NCBI GenBank assembly: GCA_025361845.1 | Contig: JANYJL010000224.1 | Span: forward strand, 1 to 42,403 | Direction: 5' to 3' | DNA from: Rhizobacter sp. | Lineage (GTDB): Bacteria; Pseudomonadota; Gammaproteobacteria; Burkholderiales; Burkholderiaceae_C | DNA length: 42,403 nucleotides | Shown here: piece after piece, positions 15,817 to 24,481 of the stretch | Numbering within the stretch: the stretch's first letter is position 1 | Layout of the letters: each line of letters opens with the position of its first letter | Made by a program: the position numbers and the translations under genes | Notes under the pieces: generated by a model | The model's input: the letters and a program-made list of their open reading frames with translations, nothing else | What the model was told of the DNA's origin: nothing | The model's database searches: none

Positions 15817-17706
15817 TCATACCGCGAGCCGCGACTGCCGAACCCAGAGTTCGAAGTTGAGCAGCATCCACAACAGCTTCTCGTGGTTCTGCCGCTCTTC
15901 GAGGTGTTCGAAGACATAGCGCTTCACGGTGCCACGGTCGAGCAACTGGCCGGTGACGGAGGCCGGGCCGAGCAGGCAGTCGATCAACATGTCGCGCATC
16001 GTCGTGTGCAGCCACAAGTGAATGGGCATGCGAAAGCCCACCTTGCGACGCGCCGATATTTCCGCCGGCAGGAAGGCGCCGACGGCCTCGCGCAGCACGC
16101 GTTTGGTGGCCGTGCCGCGCACCCGCTGGTGGTCGGGCAACGAGGCCGCGAGTTCGATCAGCTGGTGATCCATGAAGGGCATGCGCGCTTCGATGGATGC
16201 GGCCATCGTCATGCGGTCACCACGCTCCAGCAGGTTGTCGGGCAGCCAGCTGGTCTGGTCGAAGAAGAGGATGCGCCGCAACGCGGATGCATCGGCAGCC
16301 GACTCGAACGGGTAGCTGGCGCCATTCACCAGCCGGGCCGGTGCGCGCCCGCACAGGTGCGCGACCTCGGCGCTCGACAAGGCGCCGAACCAGCGTGGCA
16401 TGCGCTCCTCGAAACCTTCGACACCGAGCGCGTCGACCGCGATCTTGATGCGCCGGGCGCCATACGGCAGCGCGCGCACGAGCGGCTCCACCACGCCGCG
16501 CCGCAACCCACGCGGGAGCGCCAGATAAGGCGCGGCGAGGCGCTCGTACACATGTTTCGGGTAGCCGCCGAGCGCCTCGTCGCTGCCCTCGCCGGTGAGC
16601 ACCATCTTCACCGACTTGGACGCTTCGCGCGCCAACAGATGGATGGGCACGTCGGCGGGTTCTGCGACCGGCGCATCGCGCATCGCGGCCACTTGCGGCA
16701 GCCAGTCGATCAGCTCGCGGTCATGCACCATCAGCTCGGTGTGCTGGGTGCCGAAGCGCTTGGCCACCGTCGCCGCATAACCGAGTTCGCTGAAACCCTG
16801 CTCGGCGAAACCGACTGAAAAGGTGCGCACCGGCGAAGAACTGTGCCGCGCCATCAGGGCGACGATGGCTGAAGAATCCAGCCCGCCAGAGAGGAAGGCG
16901 CCGTAGGGCACATCGCTGTCCATCATCAGGCCCACGGCTTCGTCGAGCTTGCTGCCGAAGGCGTCGGCCGCTTCGGCATCGTTCATGCCAGCGGGCAGGC
17001 CGGCAGCGCGCGCCGAACCATCGTGTGGGCGGTAGTAACGTGCCTCGTGCAGGCCGGTGGCCGTCCACGTCAAGTGGCAACCCGGGCTCAACTTGTAGAC
17101 GCCTTGCGCCCAGGTTTTCGGCCCAGGCAGGTAGCGGTACTGCAGGTAGTGCGGCAGCGCTTCGGTGTTGAGCCTCGCCGAAAAGCCGGGCCAGGCATGA
17201 AAGGCCTGAACCTCGGAGGCGAACACGAGGTCGCCATTGATTTCGGCGTAGTACAGCGGCTTCTCGCCGAAGCGGTCGCGCGCGAGGAAGAGCTGCCGCT
17301 TGGCTGCGTCCCAGATCGCGAAGGCGAACATGCCACGCAGGTGCTCGACACACTTCGAGCCGTATTCCTCGTAGGCGTGCACGATGGTTTCGGTGTCGGA
17401 GCCGGTAGCAAAGTGATGGCCACGCGCGCGCAGCTCGGCACGCAGCGCGCGGTGGTTGTAGATCTCGCCGTTGAAGACGATCTGCACCGATCCGGTCTCG
17501 TTGGCGATCGGTTGGTCACCACCGGCCAGGTCGAGGATCGCCAGGCGGCGGTGGCCGAGGCCCACCTGCAACTCACCGTGGGCGAAGAGCGCAGCGTAGT
17601 AGCCGTCGGCGTCCGGCCCGCGGTGCGCAATGGAGTCCGCCATCGCACCGAGCACTGCTCGTGCATCCGGTCGGGCTGTACCGACAAACCCGACGATCCC
17701 GCACAT
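15817..17706 (-). CDS. asnB: Glutamine-hydrolysing asparagine synthase-type amidotransferase
   Basis: The 629-residue product makes an amide using glutamine as nitrogen donor and ATP. Starting at ATG 17706 places the catalytic nucleophile at Cys2 (MCGIVGFVG), as class II glutamine amidotransferases need. The glutaminase domain (about 1-210) has RHRGPD-like and FNGEIYNHRALR motifs. The synthetase domain carries the ATP PP-loop SGGLDSS at 273-279, and LTGEGSDEALGGYPKH further on. An in-frame ATG at 17754 would bury Cys2 and is rejected. Within a polysaccharide locus such enzymes often amidate uronic acids or act on another acceptor rather than aspartate. The acceptor here is not known. Confidence 0.9.
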   Translation of the reverse strand: MCGIVGFVGTARPDARAVLGAMADSIAHRGPDADGYYAALFAHGELQVGLGHRRLAILDLAGGDQPIANETGSVQIVFNGEIYNHRALRAELRARGHHFATGSDTETIVHAYEEYGSKCVEHLRGMFAFAIWDAAKRQLFLARDRFGEKPLYYAEINGDLVFASEVQAFHAWPGFSARLNTEALPHYLQYRYLPGPKTWAQGVYKLSPGCHLTWTATGLHEARYYRPHDGSARAAGLPAGMNDAEAADAFGSKLDEAVGLMMDSDVPYGAFLSGGLDSSAIVALMARHSSSPVRTFSVGFAEQGFSELGYAATVAKRFGTQHTELMVHDRELIDWLPQVAAMRDAPVAEPADVPIHLLAREASKSVKMVLTGEGSDEALGGYPKHVYERLAAPYLALPRGLRRGVVEPLVRALPYGARRIKIAVDALGVEGFEERMPRWFGALSSAEVAHLCGRAPARLVNGASYPFESAADASALRRILFFDQTSWLPDNLLERGDRMTMAASIEARMPFMDHQLIELAASLPDHQRVRGTATKRVLREAVGAFLPAEISARRKVGFRMPIHLWLHTTMRDMLIDCLLGPASVTGQLLDRGTVKRYVFEHLEERQNHEKLLWMLLNFELWVRQSRLAV

Positions 17707-17868
17707 GTGTGGTCCTTGAAACGGATCGCGCGCTGCCCGCGGCGTCGCGCACATGGAGCCGTGTGCCCATGCGTTTGAATCCGATGCTAGTTCGCGATTG
17801 CGTAAATTCCGTTACAGCCACGCGAACGCGCCCGGCCATGTGGTGCACGCGCCTACAGGCATCCCACT

Positions 17869-18420
17869 TCACTCGACGAATCCGAACCGATCCGCCAGGC
17901 GGCCGAGCATGTCCTGCTTCATCGCGCTGGTGACCTCGCCCCCGACCGTGTACTCACGACAGAACCGCGGGCCGTGCGCCAACTGCTCCTGCCGCTTCTT
18001 CAGGTAGTCAGACGTCGAGGCCACGGCGCGCGCCGGGTTGCCGACGCACACCTGGCCCGGTGCCACATCGGACGTGACGACGCTCCCGGCGCCGATGATC
18101 GAATCGCTGCCGATGCGAACACCCGGCAGGATCAGCGCGTTGCCGCCCACGAAGACCCGATCGCCGATCGACACCCTGCCGATCCGCGTGTAGCCCAGCG
18201 CCCGCTTCGTGCTGGCATCATGGGCCAGCACGACGACACGCGGCGCGAGCGTGACGTCGTTACCGATGTCGATCAGCCAGGCATGGCTTTCGTCGAGCAC
18301 GACCCCCGGCTGCAGACTCAGGTTGCGGCCGATCTGCATGCCCATGCGTCGAAGGCGTTCGACCGGATCGGGTCGCCACGGTAGCAGCATCCGGCGTATC
18401 CATCGCCGCGCCCAATTCAT
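17869..18420 (-). CDS. Left-handed beta-helix acyltransferase (hexapeptide repeat)
   Basis: This cytoplasmic trimeric acyltransferase of 183 residues probably O- or N-acetylates a sugar unit. Hexapeptide-repeat rungs fill about 30-140, including IGDRVFVGGNALILPGVRIG and SIIGAGSVVTSDV, and GNPARAV marks the usual acetyl-CoA-binding end. A presumed catalytic His lies in VLAHDAST. The C-terminal 45 residues are helical and unassigned. The start overlaps the stop of the beta-helix lipoprotein gene (ATGA), so the two are coupled, with asnB following 162 bases downstream. The acceptor sugar cannot be told from sequence. Confidence 0.88.
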   Translation of the reverse strand: MNWARRWIRRMLLPWRPDPVERLRRMGMQIGRNLSLQPGVVLDESHAWLIDIGNDVTLAPRVVVLAHDASTKRALGYTRIGRVSIGDRVFVGGNALILPGVRIGSDSIIGAGSVVTSDVAPGQVCVGNPARAVASTSDYLKKRQEQLAHGPRFCREYTVGGEVTSAMKQDMLGRLADRFGFVE

Positions 18421-20510
18421 GTCGATGGCTCGAATGCACCGATGGTGGGAGCGTGCCCGAACGGCCGCCCCGATTTGTCGGTGATCGGTGCGAGCAGGGC
18501 CTCGGGATGAGGCGCCCCAGCGCCACGCAAAGGGGAAGACGCATAGGGCGCCAGGTTCGCATCGAGTTGCGGATAGAGCAGCACATCATCAACACCTGGC
18601 GGGATCTCCTTCAAGGAGCCCACGCGCGCCGCACAGCGCGCATTGCGTTCCCGGCCGAGAGCCAGGTAAGGCTCCATCGCGCCGATCAGCAACTCACCCG
18701 CCGCGAACCGCAACGACGAGAACGGGCGCAGCACATGCACCTGCACCTCGTCGTCGCTGTGCTTCACCGAGACCACGGCCAGGCCGCCGTCACCCTGCAG
18801 ATCGGCCCGCTCGCGCACGAAGAAGTTGCGGCCCGCCACGGCCCAGCGCACCAGCGGGAACTGCCCCGCCCCCGACAAGATCACCACCGTGCCCTGCACC
18901 GCACTCAAGGCCACCTCGCCGGAGGTCGCTTCGGGCAGAGTCCAGCCGTCCGTGCCGAGGCCATAGTGATCCCAATCGCAATCGAAGCTGAGGTTGTTGA
19001 GGTAGTGGTTGCCGCGCGTTCCGAGGCCGACGCCGTCGTAGTAGCCCATCGTGCAACCGACAGCGGTGTTGTTGAAGATCCAGTTGTCGGCACTCTTGTC
19101 GCAGGCCACCCCCGAGCCGTTGTCGCCGAGCACGTTCGCATAGACGTGGTTGCCGTGAGCGAAGTACAGGCGGATTCCGGAACTGGGCGCGTTCGAGCTG
19201 TTGGGGTTGTCGTGCTGTTGCGCCAACCAGTCGGCGTAGCCGGCCCCGCCGGCACCCCGTGCGCCGCTGCACACATTGCGCCGCACGACGCAGCCCACCG
19301 CGCCGGCCGTTTGCATCTCGTCGGTCGCTTCGTCGAAGATGTCCATGAACAGGTTGACGCCGTCGAAGAGGCCGGTGGTCCAGTTGTCGCGGCACTCGTT
19401 GTCCTGCACCAGCGCGCCACGCAACCCCATCAACTGCAAACCGCCGGTGGTGCCGTGCAGACGCCCGTTGCCGATCACCCGGTTGCGCTGGATCGTTGTG
19501 ATGCGGTGGGTGTCGCGCACGTTCGAGCCGATCGACGCGCCGGCGCCACCGTTGTTCTCGATGACGTTGTCCTCGAACAGCAGGCCGTCCCAGCCATAGT
19601 GCCTGGCCGCGTCGATCGTGATCGCGCCGTGGAAACCGCAGCGCAGGAACACGCCCGAGGTCGCGCAGTCGTGCCAGCGGTTGCGCCGGAACGCGGCGTC
19701 GACGAACCTGCCCGCGAAGCGCAGTTGATCGTCGTCGCTGCTCGACCCGGAACGGATCAGCATGCCCAGGCCTGCCGGGTGGGTGATCTGGTTGTCTTCC
19801 CACACCATGCCGCTGACATCGAAGGGCCTGCCACCCGAGGTGGCCAGGATGAAGACGGCCGCAGACGCACCGTAGGTGTAGCTCAGTGCCCGCGCGCACG
19901 TGAAGGTGCAGGCGCGAAAGCTCAGGCCTGCGCAATCGGCGCTGATGTCGGCGTAGAAGGAACCGTCGTCACCGACAAAATCACAAACCTCGAACACAGG
20001 AGCCCGCAGCAGCGGCCTGCGCACTGTCAACCTGAACGCCGGGCGGCCCGTCTGCCCCGGCGGCACGGCGAAGACGATGTTGCGAAACACCAGGCCTTCG
20101 AGGTCGCCGGTCCAGACGATGAAGTTCGCGGTGGCACTCAAGGTCCACACCGGCTTGGACGTTCCGACCGGATCGCTCGCCAGCGCGTAACTGTCGAAGC
20201 GCACATCGGGCACACGCGGGTCGTAGTCGCCGAGTTCCACCAACGTCGTACCGCCGCGCAGCAGCACCGTGTCTCCGGCGGTCAGTGTCGGAAGGGTTCG
20301 GCGCGGCGTGTCTGCCGCCGTTCCTCGCGATGCATCGCTGCCTGCGGCGGGGTCAACGTACCAGATGCGTCCACCCGGCAACGGCGCGGGCGCGGGTGCA
20401 GGCACTGCCTGTTCGGCACCGCCCGAACACGCGGCCAGCGCCAGCGCGCCCAGGCCGAGCACGGCGTGCCGCCTCGTCAAGCCTGGATCAGCCGCCGGCA
20501 AGGACTTCAT
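18417..20510 (-). CDS. Exported right-handed beta-helix lipoprotein (lyase/epimerase-like fold)
   Basis: This 697-residue envelope protein has a lipoprotein signal with TRRHAVLG then LAAC, giving lipidated Cys28; the paired arginines make Tat export possible. The body contains a WYVDPAAGSDASRGT opening typical of secreted parallel beta-helix proteins, then many short repeats with Asn ladders (FEDNVIENNGGAGASIG, IQRNRVIGNGRL, NWIFNNTAVGC). This fold is shared by polysaccharide lyases, epimerases and hydrolases, and I cannot identify the catalytic residues. It probably modifies or trims the exopolysaccharide during export, which is inferred from location. It is the first gene of a group with the acyltransferase and asnB. 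Confidence 0.82.
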   Translation of the reverse strand: MKSLPAADPGLTRRHAVLGLGALALAACSGGAEQAVPAPAPAPLPGGRIWYVDPAAGSDASRGTAADTPRRTLPTLTAGDTVLLRGGTTLVELGDYDPRVPDVRFDSYALASDPVGTSKPVWTLSATANFIVWTGDLEGLVFRNIVFAVPPGQTGRPAFRLTVRRPLLRAPVFEVCDFVGDDGSFYADISADCAGLSFRACTFTCARALSYTYGASAAVFILATSGGRPFDVSGMVWEDNQITHPAGLGMLIRSGSSSDDDQLRFAGRFVDAAFRRNRWHDCATSGVFLRCGFHGAITIDAARHYGWDGLLFEDNVIENNGGAGASIGSNVRDTHRITTIQRNRVIGNGRLHGTTGGLQLMGLRGALVQDNECRDNWTTGLFDGVNLFMDIFDEATDEMQTAGAVGCVVRRNVCSGARGAGGAGYADWLAQQHDNPNSSNAPSSGIRLYFAHGNHVYANVLGDNGSGVACDKSADNWIFNNTAVGCTMGYYDGVGLGTRGNHYLNNLSFDCDWDHYGLGTDGWTLPEATSGEVALSAVQGTVVILSGAGQFPLVRWAVAGRNFFVRERADLQGDGGLAVVSVKHSDDEVQVHVLRPFSSLRFAAGELLIGAMEPYLALGRERNARCAARVGSLKEIPPGVDDVLLYPQLDANLAPYASSPLRGAGAPHPEALLAPITDKSGRPFGHAPTIGAFEPST

Positions 20511-20724
20511 GACGCAAAGGCTGCAAAGCGAGAACTCGTGAACGACGATGAGCGGACCTTAGACAGCCCCCATGTCTGCCGCGTGACACGGCGTGTCACG
20601 CCGGTGAAACAGTGGCCGACTAGATTTCATCCTTGTCCACTCGGCGCAGTGTGCAGCCCGCGGGATCGGTTCAGCGCCAAGCCGAACTGCCTCCATCCGT
20701 TCATTCCCCAGCTCCGGCCCGCCT
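20511..20724. promoter_or_regulatory. Divergent promoter region with a 21-bp palindrome
   Basis: This region lies between the beta-helix lipoprotein gene and the polymerase-type operon. Its main feature is a perfect inverted repeat with 9-base arms, GCGTGACAC at 20581-20589 and GTGTCACGC at 20593-20601, around GGC. It contains the TGACACGG core also present upstream of the sugar transferase and epsD operons. A repressor or activator dimer site is plausible. Lacking a following T-run, it does not look like a terminator. Confidence 0.5.
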
Positions 20725-22191
20725 GTGCAATTGCCCCTTTCCTTTCGGCGCCAGCTCCCCGCCGTCGGCGTCGTCGGTGCCACGCTGGGCGCTGCGATCT
20801 TGCTCGGTGCACTGGCCGCCTTGTCGGGCGAGCTCGCGCTGCTGTTCGGCCTGGTCGCGATGCTCGCGGCCAGCGTTTTGCTGGCGCACCGCTTCGGCGT
20901 CTGGTGGATGTGCCTGCTGTTCCCGCTGGCGCAGACGGTCGTGGTGCCGCGTCAGGTGATGGGCGTTACCGGCATGAATCCGGTGAACATCCTCACCGCG
21001 GCGACCCTGGCCTCGCTTGCGCTGGCCTGGCTGAACGCCAGGTTTCGCCACACCGCGCTGGGTCTGCCCCCGATGCCACGCGTGCTGCTCTGGCTGTACG
21101 TGCTGCCGATCGGCCTGGCGGCACTTCACGGTTTTTCTTCGGTGGATCAGATCCCGGACTACTACCACCAGATCCGCGCGATCGCCTTCGAAGACGGTGG
21201 CGGCTACCTGCGCGATGTGTACACGCGGCCGATGTTCCTGGTCGTCTTCGCCCTGCTCGTCGCCATGGTGTTCCGCGATGCACCGAACCCCCGCATCTAC
21301 ATCGTGCCGAGCCTGTTGGCCGCGCTGGGCCTGTGCGGCCTGGTCGGCTACGTGCAGGTGGAGTCCGGCCTGAGCCTGAACGTGCTCGGATCGACCCATG
21401 CGCGCGGTGTGCTCTCGGGCCTCGGCATGCATGCCAATGAAATCAGCCTGCTGCTCAACACCGCGCTGGCGCTGGCGCTGTTCTCCCTGCGCGGTGCACG
21501 CGGCCTGACGTGGCTCGCCCTGGCGGTCTGCGCGGCGACCTTCGGCGGCACGGTGCTGCTGACGTTTTCGCGCGGTGGCTTTCTCGGCCTGCTGGTGATC
21601 TTCGTGGCCTTCCTGCTGCACGCCAACAGCCCGCGCTCGGCGGCGGCCGCAGTCGTGCTGGCAGCCTGCGTGGCCTTCGCACTGCCGGACGCAGTCGTCG
21701 AACGGGCCAGTACCGGCGTGTCGGCCGGGGACCAATCGGCGATTTCGGCAGGACGTGCCGATGCGATCTGGCCCCATGTGATTCCGGTGATCCTCGATTC
21801 GCCGCTGGTCGGCGGGGGCCTGATGTCGATCTTGTGGTCACCGCCCGCGCGCAGCGGGGTCATCTCGGTGGCGCAGACCCATAACGCGTACCTCGGTCTG
21901 TTGCTCGACATGGGCCTGCTCGGCTTCGTGGCCGTGATGGGCTTCTTCGGATGGGCCTGGACCCAGGTTCGCGCCGCCAGCCGCGAGGCCGACGATCCCT
22001 TCTTCCAGCACTTCTTCGCCGGCGCGGCCGTGACGATCCCGCTGCTCTTCGTGCAGGGCATCAGCGACGATCGGTTCACGCCCACCGCAACACAAACGCT
22101 CATGTGGTTCGGCATCGGCGCAGCGCTGGGCTACCGCGCGCGCATGGCACGGCGACGCGCGGCATCGGACCTGCCCACCGCAGCGCCATGA
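20725..22191 (+). CDS. O-antigen ligase/polymerase (Wzy_C) family membrane protein
   Basis: This polytopic inner-membrane protein of 488 residues has about eleven hydrophobic helices and belongs to the Wzy/WaaL superfamily. Characteristic features are a long periplasmic loop with HNAYLGLLLDMGLLG near residue 390, and a FSRGGFLGLLV helix before it. In an exopolysaccharide locus with a flippase and chain-length protein it most probably polymerises repeat units, although ligation cannot be excluded. The start is GTG 20725. Its stop overlaps the ATG of the next glycosyltransferase (ATGA), beginning a four-gene coupled run to 25953. Confidence 0.86.
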   Translation: MQLPLSFRRQLPAVGVVGATLGAAILLGALAALSGELALLFGLVAMLAASVLLAHRFGVWWMCLLFPLAQTVVVPRQVMGVTGMNPVNILTAATLASLALAWLNARFRHTALGLPPMPRVLLWLYVLPIGLAALHGFSSVDQIPDYYHQIRAIAFEDGGGYLRDVYTRPMFLVVFALLVAMVFRDAPNPRIYIVPSLLAALGLCGLVGYVQVESGLSLNVLGSTHARGVLSGLGMHANEISLLLNTALALALFSLRGARGLTWLALAVCAATFGGTVLLTFSRGGFLGLLVIFVAFLLHANSPRSAAAAVVLAACVAFALPDAVVERASTGVSAGDQSAISAGRADAIWPHVIPVILDSPLVGGGLMSILWSPPARSGVISVAQTHNAYLGLLLDMGLLGFVAVMGFFGWAWTQVRAASREADDPFFQHFFAGAAVTIPLLFVQGISDDRFTPTATQTLMWFGIGAALGYRARMARRRAASDLPTAAP

Positions 22192-23318
22192 GCCCGCGTC
22201 GGCCCCGACTGTGCTTCGTCAACCTCGATGCCTTCCCGGCCTTGGTGCCGGGCTACGAGGCGCATCGCATCGGCGGGGAGGAAGTCCAGCACAGCCTGCT
22301 GTCCACGATGTTCGCGTCGGCGGGCCACGAAGTGAGCCTGGTCACGGCCGATTTCGGCCAGGCCGACGACATGCAGGCGCACGGCGTTCGTGTGCTCAAG
22401 AGCTTCCGCGCCGACGCTGGCTGGCCGGTGCTGCGTTTTGTGCATCCGCGCTGGACGCGTTTGCACAGCGCGCTCCGGCGTGCGGACGCCGACGTCTACT
22501 ACGTGTCGTGCGCCGGCGCTCTGGTGGGTTGGGTGGCCTGGTTCGCGCAGCGCCACCGCCGACGCATGATCTTCCGCGTGGCGTCCGACACGGACTGTGA
22601 TCCGGACCGCTTGCTCGTCAAACACGCCCGCGACCGCTGGCTCTACCACCGTGGTCTGCGTCACGCCGACTGGGTGCTGGCGCAAACCGAGCACCAGGCC
22701 GGCTTGCTGCGCACCCACTACGGCATCGAAGCCGCCGTGGTGCCGATGGCCATCGATTTGCCAGCGGCCGACTCCTTGCGCGGCGAGCGCGACATCGATG
22801 TCCTGTGGGTCGCCAACATGCGCACTTTGAAGCGGCCCGAACTCTTCGTGGAGGCAGCTCTGCGACTGCCAAGCCGCCGCTTCCACATGGTCGGCGGCAG
22901 CATGCGGGACGAGCCCGAGGTGTTCCTCAAGGTCCGCGCGCTGGCACAGGGCATTCCGAACCTGACCCTGCATGGCCGGGTGGGCTACCACGACACGCTT
23001 GCACTCGTGCGGCGGGCACGCCTGTTCGCCAGCACCTCGCTGATCGAGGGCTTCCCGAACACCTTCTTGCAAGCCTGGGCGCGCGAGGTGCCGACGGTGT
23101 CCTTCTTCGACCCGGACGGTCTGGTCGCGCGGCACGAATTGGGCGTGCGTGTCGAGTCGGCCGAGCAGATGGCGGCGCAGATCGAGACCTTGCTCGGCGA
23201 GCCCGAGCGCCTGGCCCGCATATCCCGCGATTGCGGCGAGTTCATGCGCAAGCGCTACGACCGCGAGTCGGTGCTGCAACCGTATCTTCAAGCGGTGTCG
23301 AAGGCACTCGCCTCGTGA
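22188..23318 (+). CDS. GT4-family glycosyltransferase
   Basis: This cytoplasmic GT-B glycosyltransferase of 376 residues transfers a sugar to the lipid-linked repeat unit. An N-terminal acceptor lobe carries GGEEVQHSLLSTMFASAGHEVSLVT; the Gly-Gly loop near residue 25 is typical. The C-terminal donor lobe has VLWVANMRTLKRPELFVEA and SLIEGFPNTFLQAWAREVPTV, the EGFPN motif giving the first Glu of the E-x7-E pattern. ATG 22188 overlaps the preceding stop, and its own stop overlaps the GTG of the next gene. Donor and linkage are unknown. Confidence 0.9.
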   Translation: MSPRRPRLCFVNLDAFPALVPGYEAHRIGGEEVQHSLLSTMFASAGHEVSLVTADFGQADDMQAHGVRVLKSFRADAGWPVLRFVHPRWTRLHSALRRADADVYYVSCAGALVGWVAWFAQRHRRRMIFRVASDTDCDPDRLLVKHARDRWLYHRGLRHADWVLAQTEHQAGLLRTHYGIEAAVVPMAIDLPAADSLRGERDIDVLWVANMRTLKRPELFVEAALRLPSRRFHMVGGSMRDEPEVFLKVRALAQGIPNLTLHGRVGYHDTLALVRRARLFASTSLIEGFPNTFLQAWAREVPTVSFFDPDGLVARHELGVRVESAEQMAAQIETLLGEPERLARISRDCGEFMRKRYDRESVLQPYLQAVSKALAS

Positions 23319-24481
23319 CGAACGGCATGACAACCTCTCGCCCGACGCGGGTCGACATCGTGCTGAATTCGCTCGGCATCGGCGGGGCGGAGCGCCATTC
23401 GCTCGCGCTGGCCGACGCGCTGACGGCGCGAGGGTTCGACGTGCGTGTGATCGCGTTGTCTGCCGCCGAGGGTCTGCGACGACAAGACCGTACGCCCGCC
23501 ACCCTGAACGCCGTGCAGCTCACTCGGCGCGGCGCCATCGACCTGGCTGCGCTGCGCGTGTATCGCCGCCTGATCCGGGCCGACGCGCCCGACGTCGCGA
23601 TCACCGTGAACCAGTACCCGCTGGCCTTCGCGTGGCTGGCAACGCTGTTCTCGAAGCGCGCACCGATGTTGCAGATCATGCACACCATCGAGTTGCCGCA
23701 CGAAGACAGCGCGCTCAAGCGCTGGCTCTATCCGCGGCTGATGCGGGTGCCCGGCGCGGTGGCCTACGTCTGCGAGTTGCAGCGCCAGCATTGGCGGCGA
23801 GCAGGCATCCGGGCCCGGCCGGACCACTGCGTGCACAACGGCATCGACGTGGAACGCTTTCGTCCGCAGCCAGCCGAGGCCGTCGCGGCGACGCGCGCCG
23901 CATTGGGCTTCGCAGACGACGATCTGGTGGTCGGCCTGTGCGCCGTGTTGCGCCCCGAGAAACGCCATGATCTCTTGCTGCATGCGCTCGCCCTGCTTTG
24001 GCAACGAGGCGAGGCCCTGCACGCCCTGCTGATCGGTGATGGCCCGGAGCGTGAGCGCATCGAGGCGCTGGCGCAAGCGCTCGGCGTTGCGCACGCCGTC
24101 CACATCACTGGCTACCAGCAAGACGTTGTGCCCTTCATCGGCGCCTGCGATGCGATGTGCCTGGTGTCCGACCACGAGGCCTTCTCCCTGTCGATACTCG
24201 AATCGATGGCGATGGCCAAGGCCGTGGTTGCCACGCGCGCGGGCGGTGTGCAAGAGCAGATCACCGACGGCGAGACGGGTCTGCTGATCGCACGCGACGA
24301 CGCAGCGGCCCTGGCCGACGCACTGTCGCGACTGCGCGACCCGTCAATGCGCGCGGCGCTGGGCAAACGCGCGATGGCCAAGGCACGCAGCCAGTTCAGC
24401 GCCGACACCATGTTCGCCCGCTACGCCGGCATCGTGCGGCAACTCGCGCCCGTGCCCACCACCGCAGGGCAGGCGGCGTGA
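23315..24481 (+). CDS. GT4-family glycosyltransferase
   Basis: This cytoplasmic GT-B enzyme has 388 residues from GTG 23315, or 384 from ATG 23327. The GTG overlaps the preceding stop (GTGA), the usual pattern in this operon, and I prefer it slightly. The acceptor lobe has LNSLGIGGAERHSLALADAL, the donor lobe VVGLCAVLRPEKRHDLLLHA and GDGPERERIEALA, and the active-site helix EAFSLSILESMAMAKAVVAT. It resembles WcaL/EpsF-type transferases. It extends the repeat unit together with the glycosyltransferase just upstream. Specificity cannot be told from sequence. Confidence 0.9.
   Translation: MTNGMTTSRPTRVDIVLNSLGIGGAERHSLALADALTARGFDVRVIALSAAEGLRRQDRTPATLNAVQLTRRGAIDLAALRVYRRLIRADAPDVAITVNQYPLAFAWLATLFSKRAPMLQIMHTIELPHEDSALKRWLYPRLMRVPGAVAYVCELQRQHWRRAGIRARPDHCVHNGIDVERFRPQPAEAVAATRAALGFADDDLVVGLCAVLRPEKRHDLLLHALALLWQRGEALHALLIGDGPERERIEALAQALGVAHAVHITGYQQDVVPFIGACDAMCLVSDHEAFSLSILESMAMAKAVVATRAGGVQEQITDGETGLLIARDDAAALADALSRLRDPSMRAALGKRAMAKARSQFSADTMFARYAGIVRQLAPVPTTAGQAA

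Noticed and set aside
20581-20601. Palindrome as a transcription terminator
   Set aside because: It lies between divergent, not convergent, genes and has no T-run.
18453-21440. A 995-codon plus-strand open frame
   Set aside because: It runs antisense to the beta-helix lipoprotein and through a promoter region into another frame of the polymerase gene. Its His/Arg/Ala-rich translation is typical of GC-rich antisense frames.
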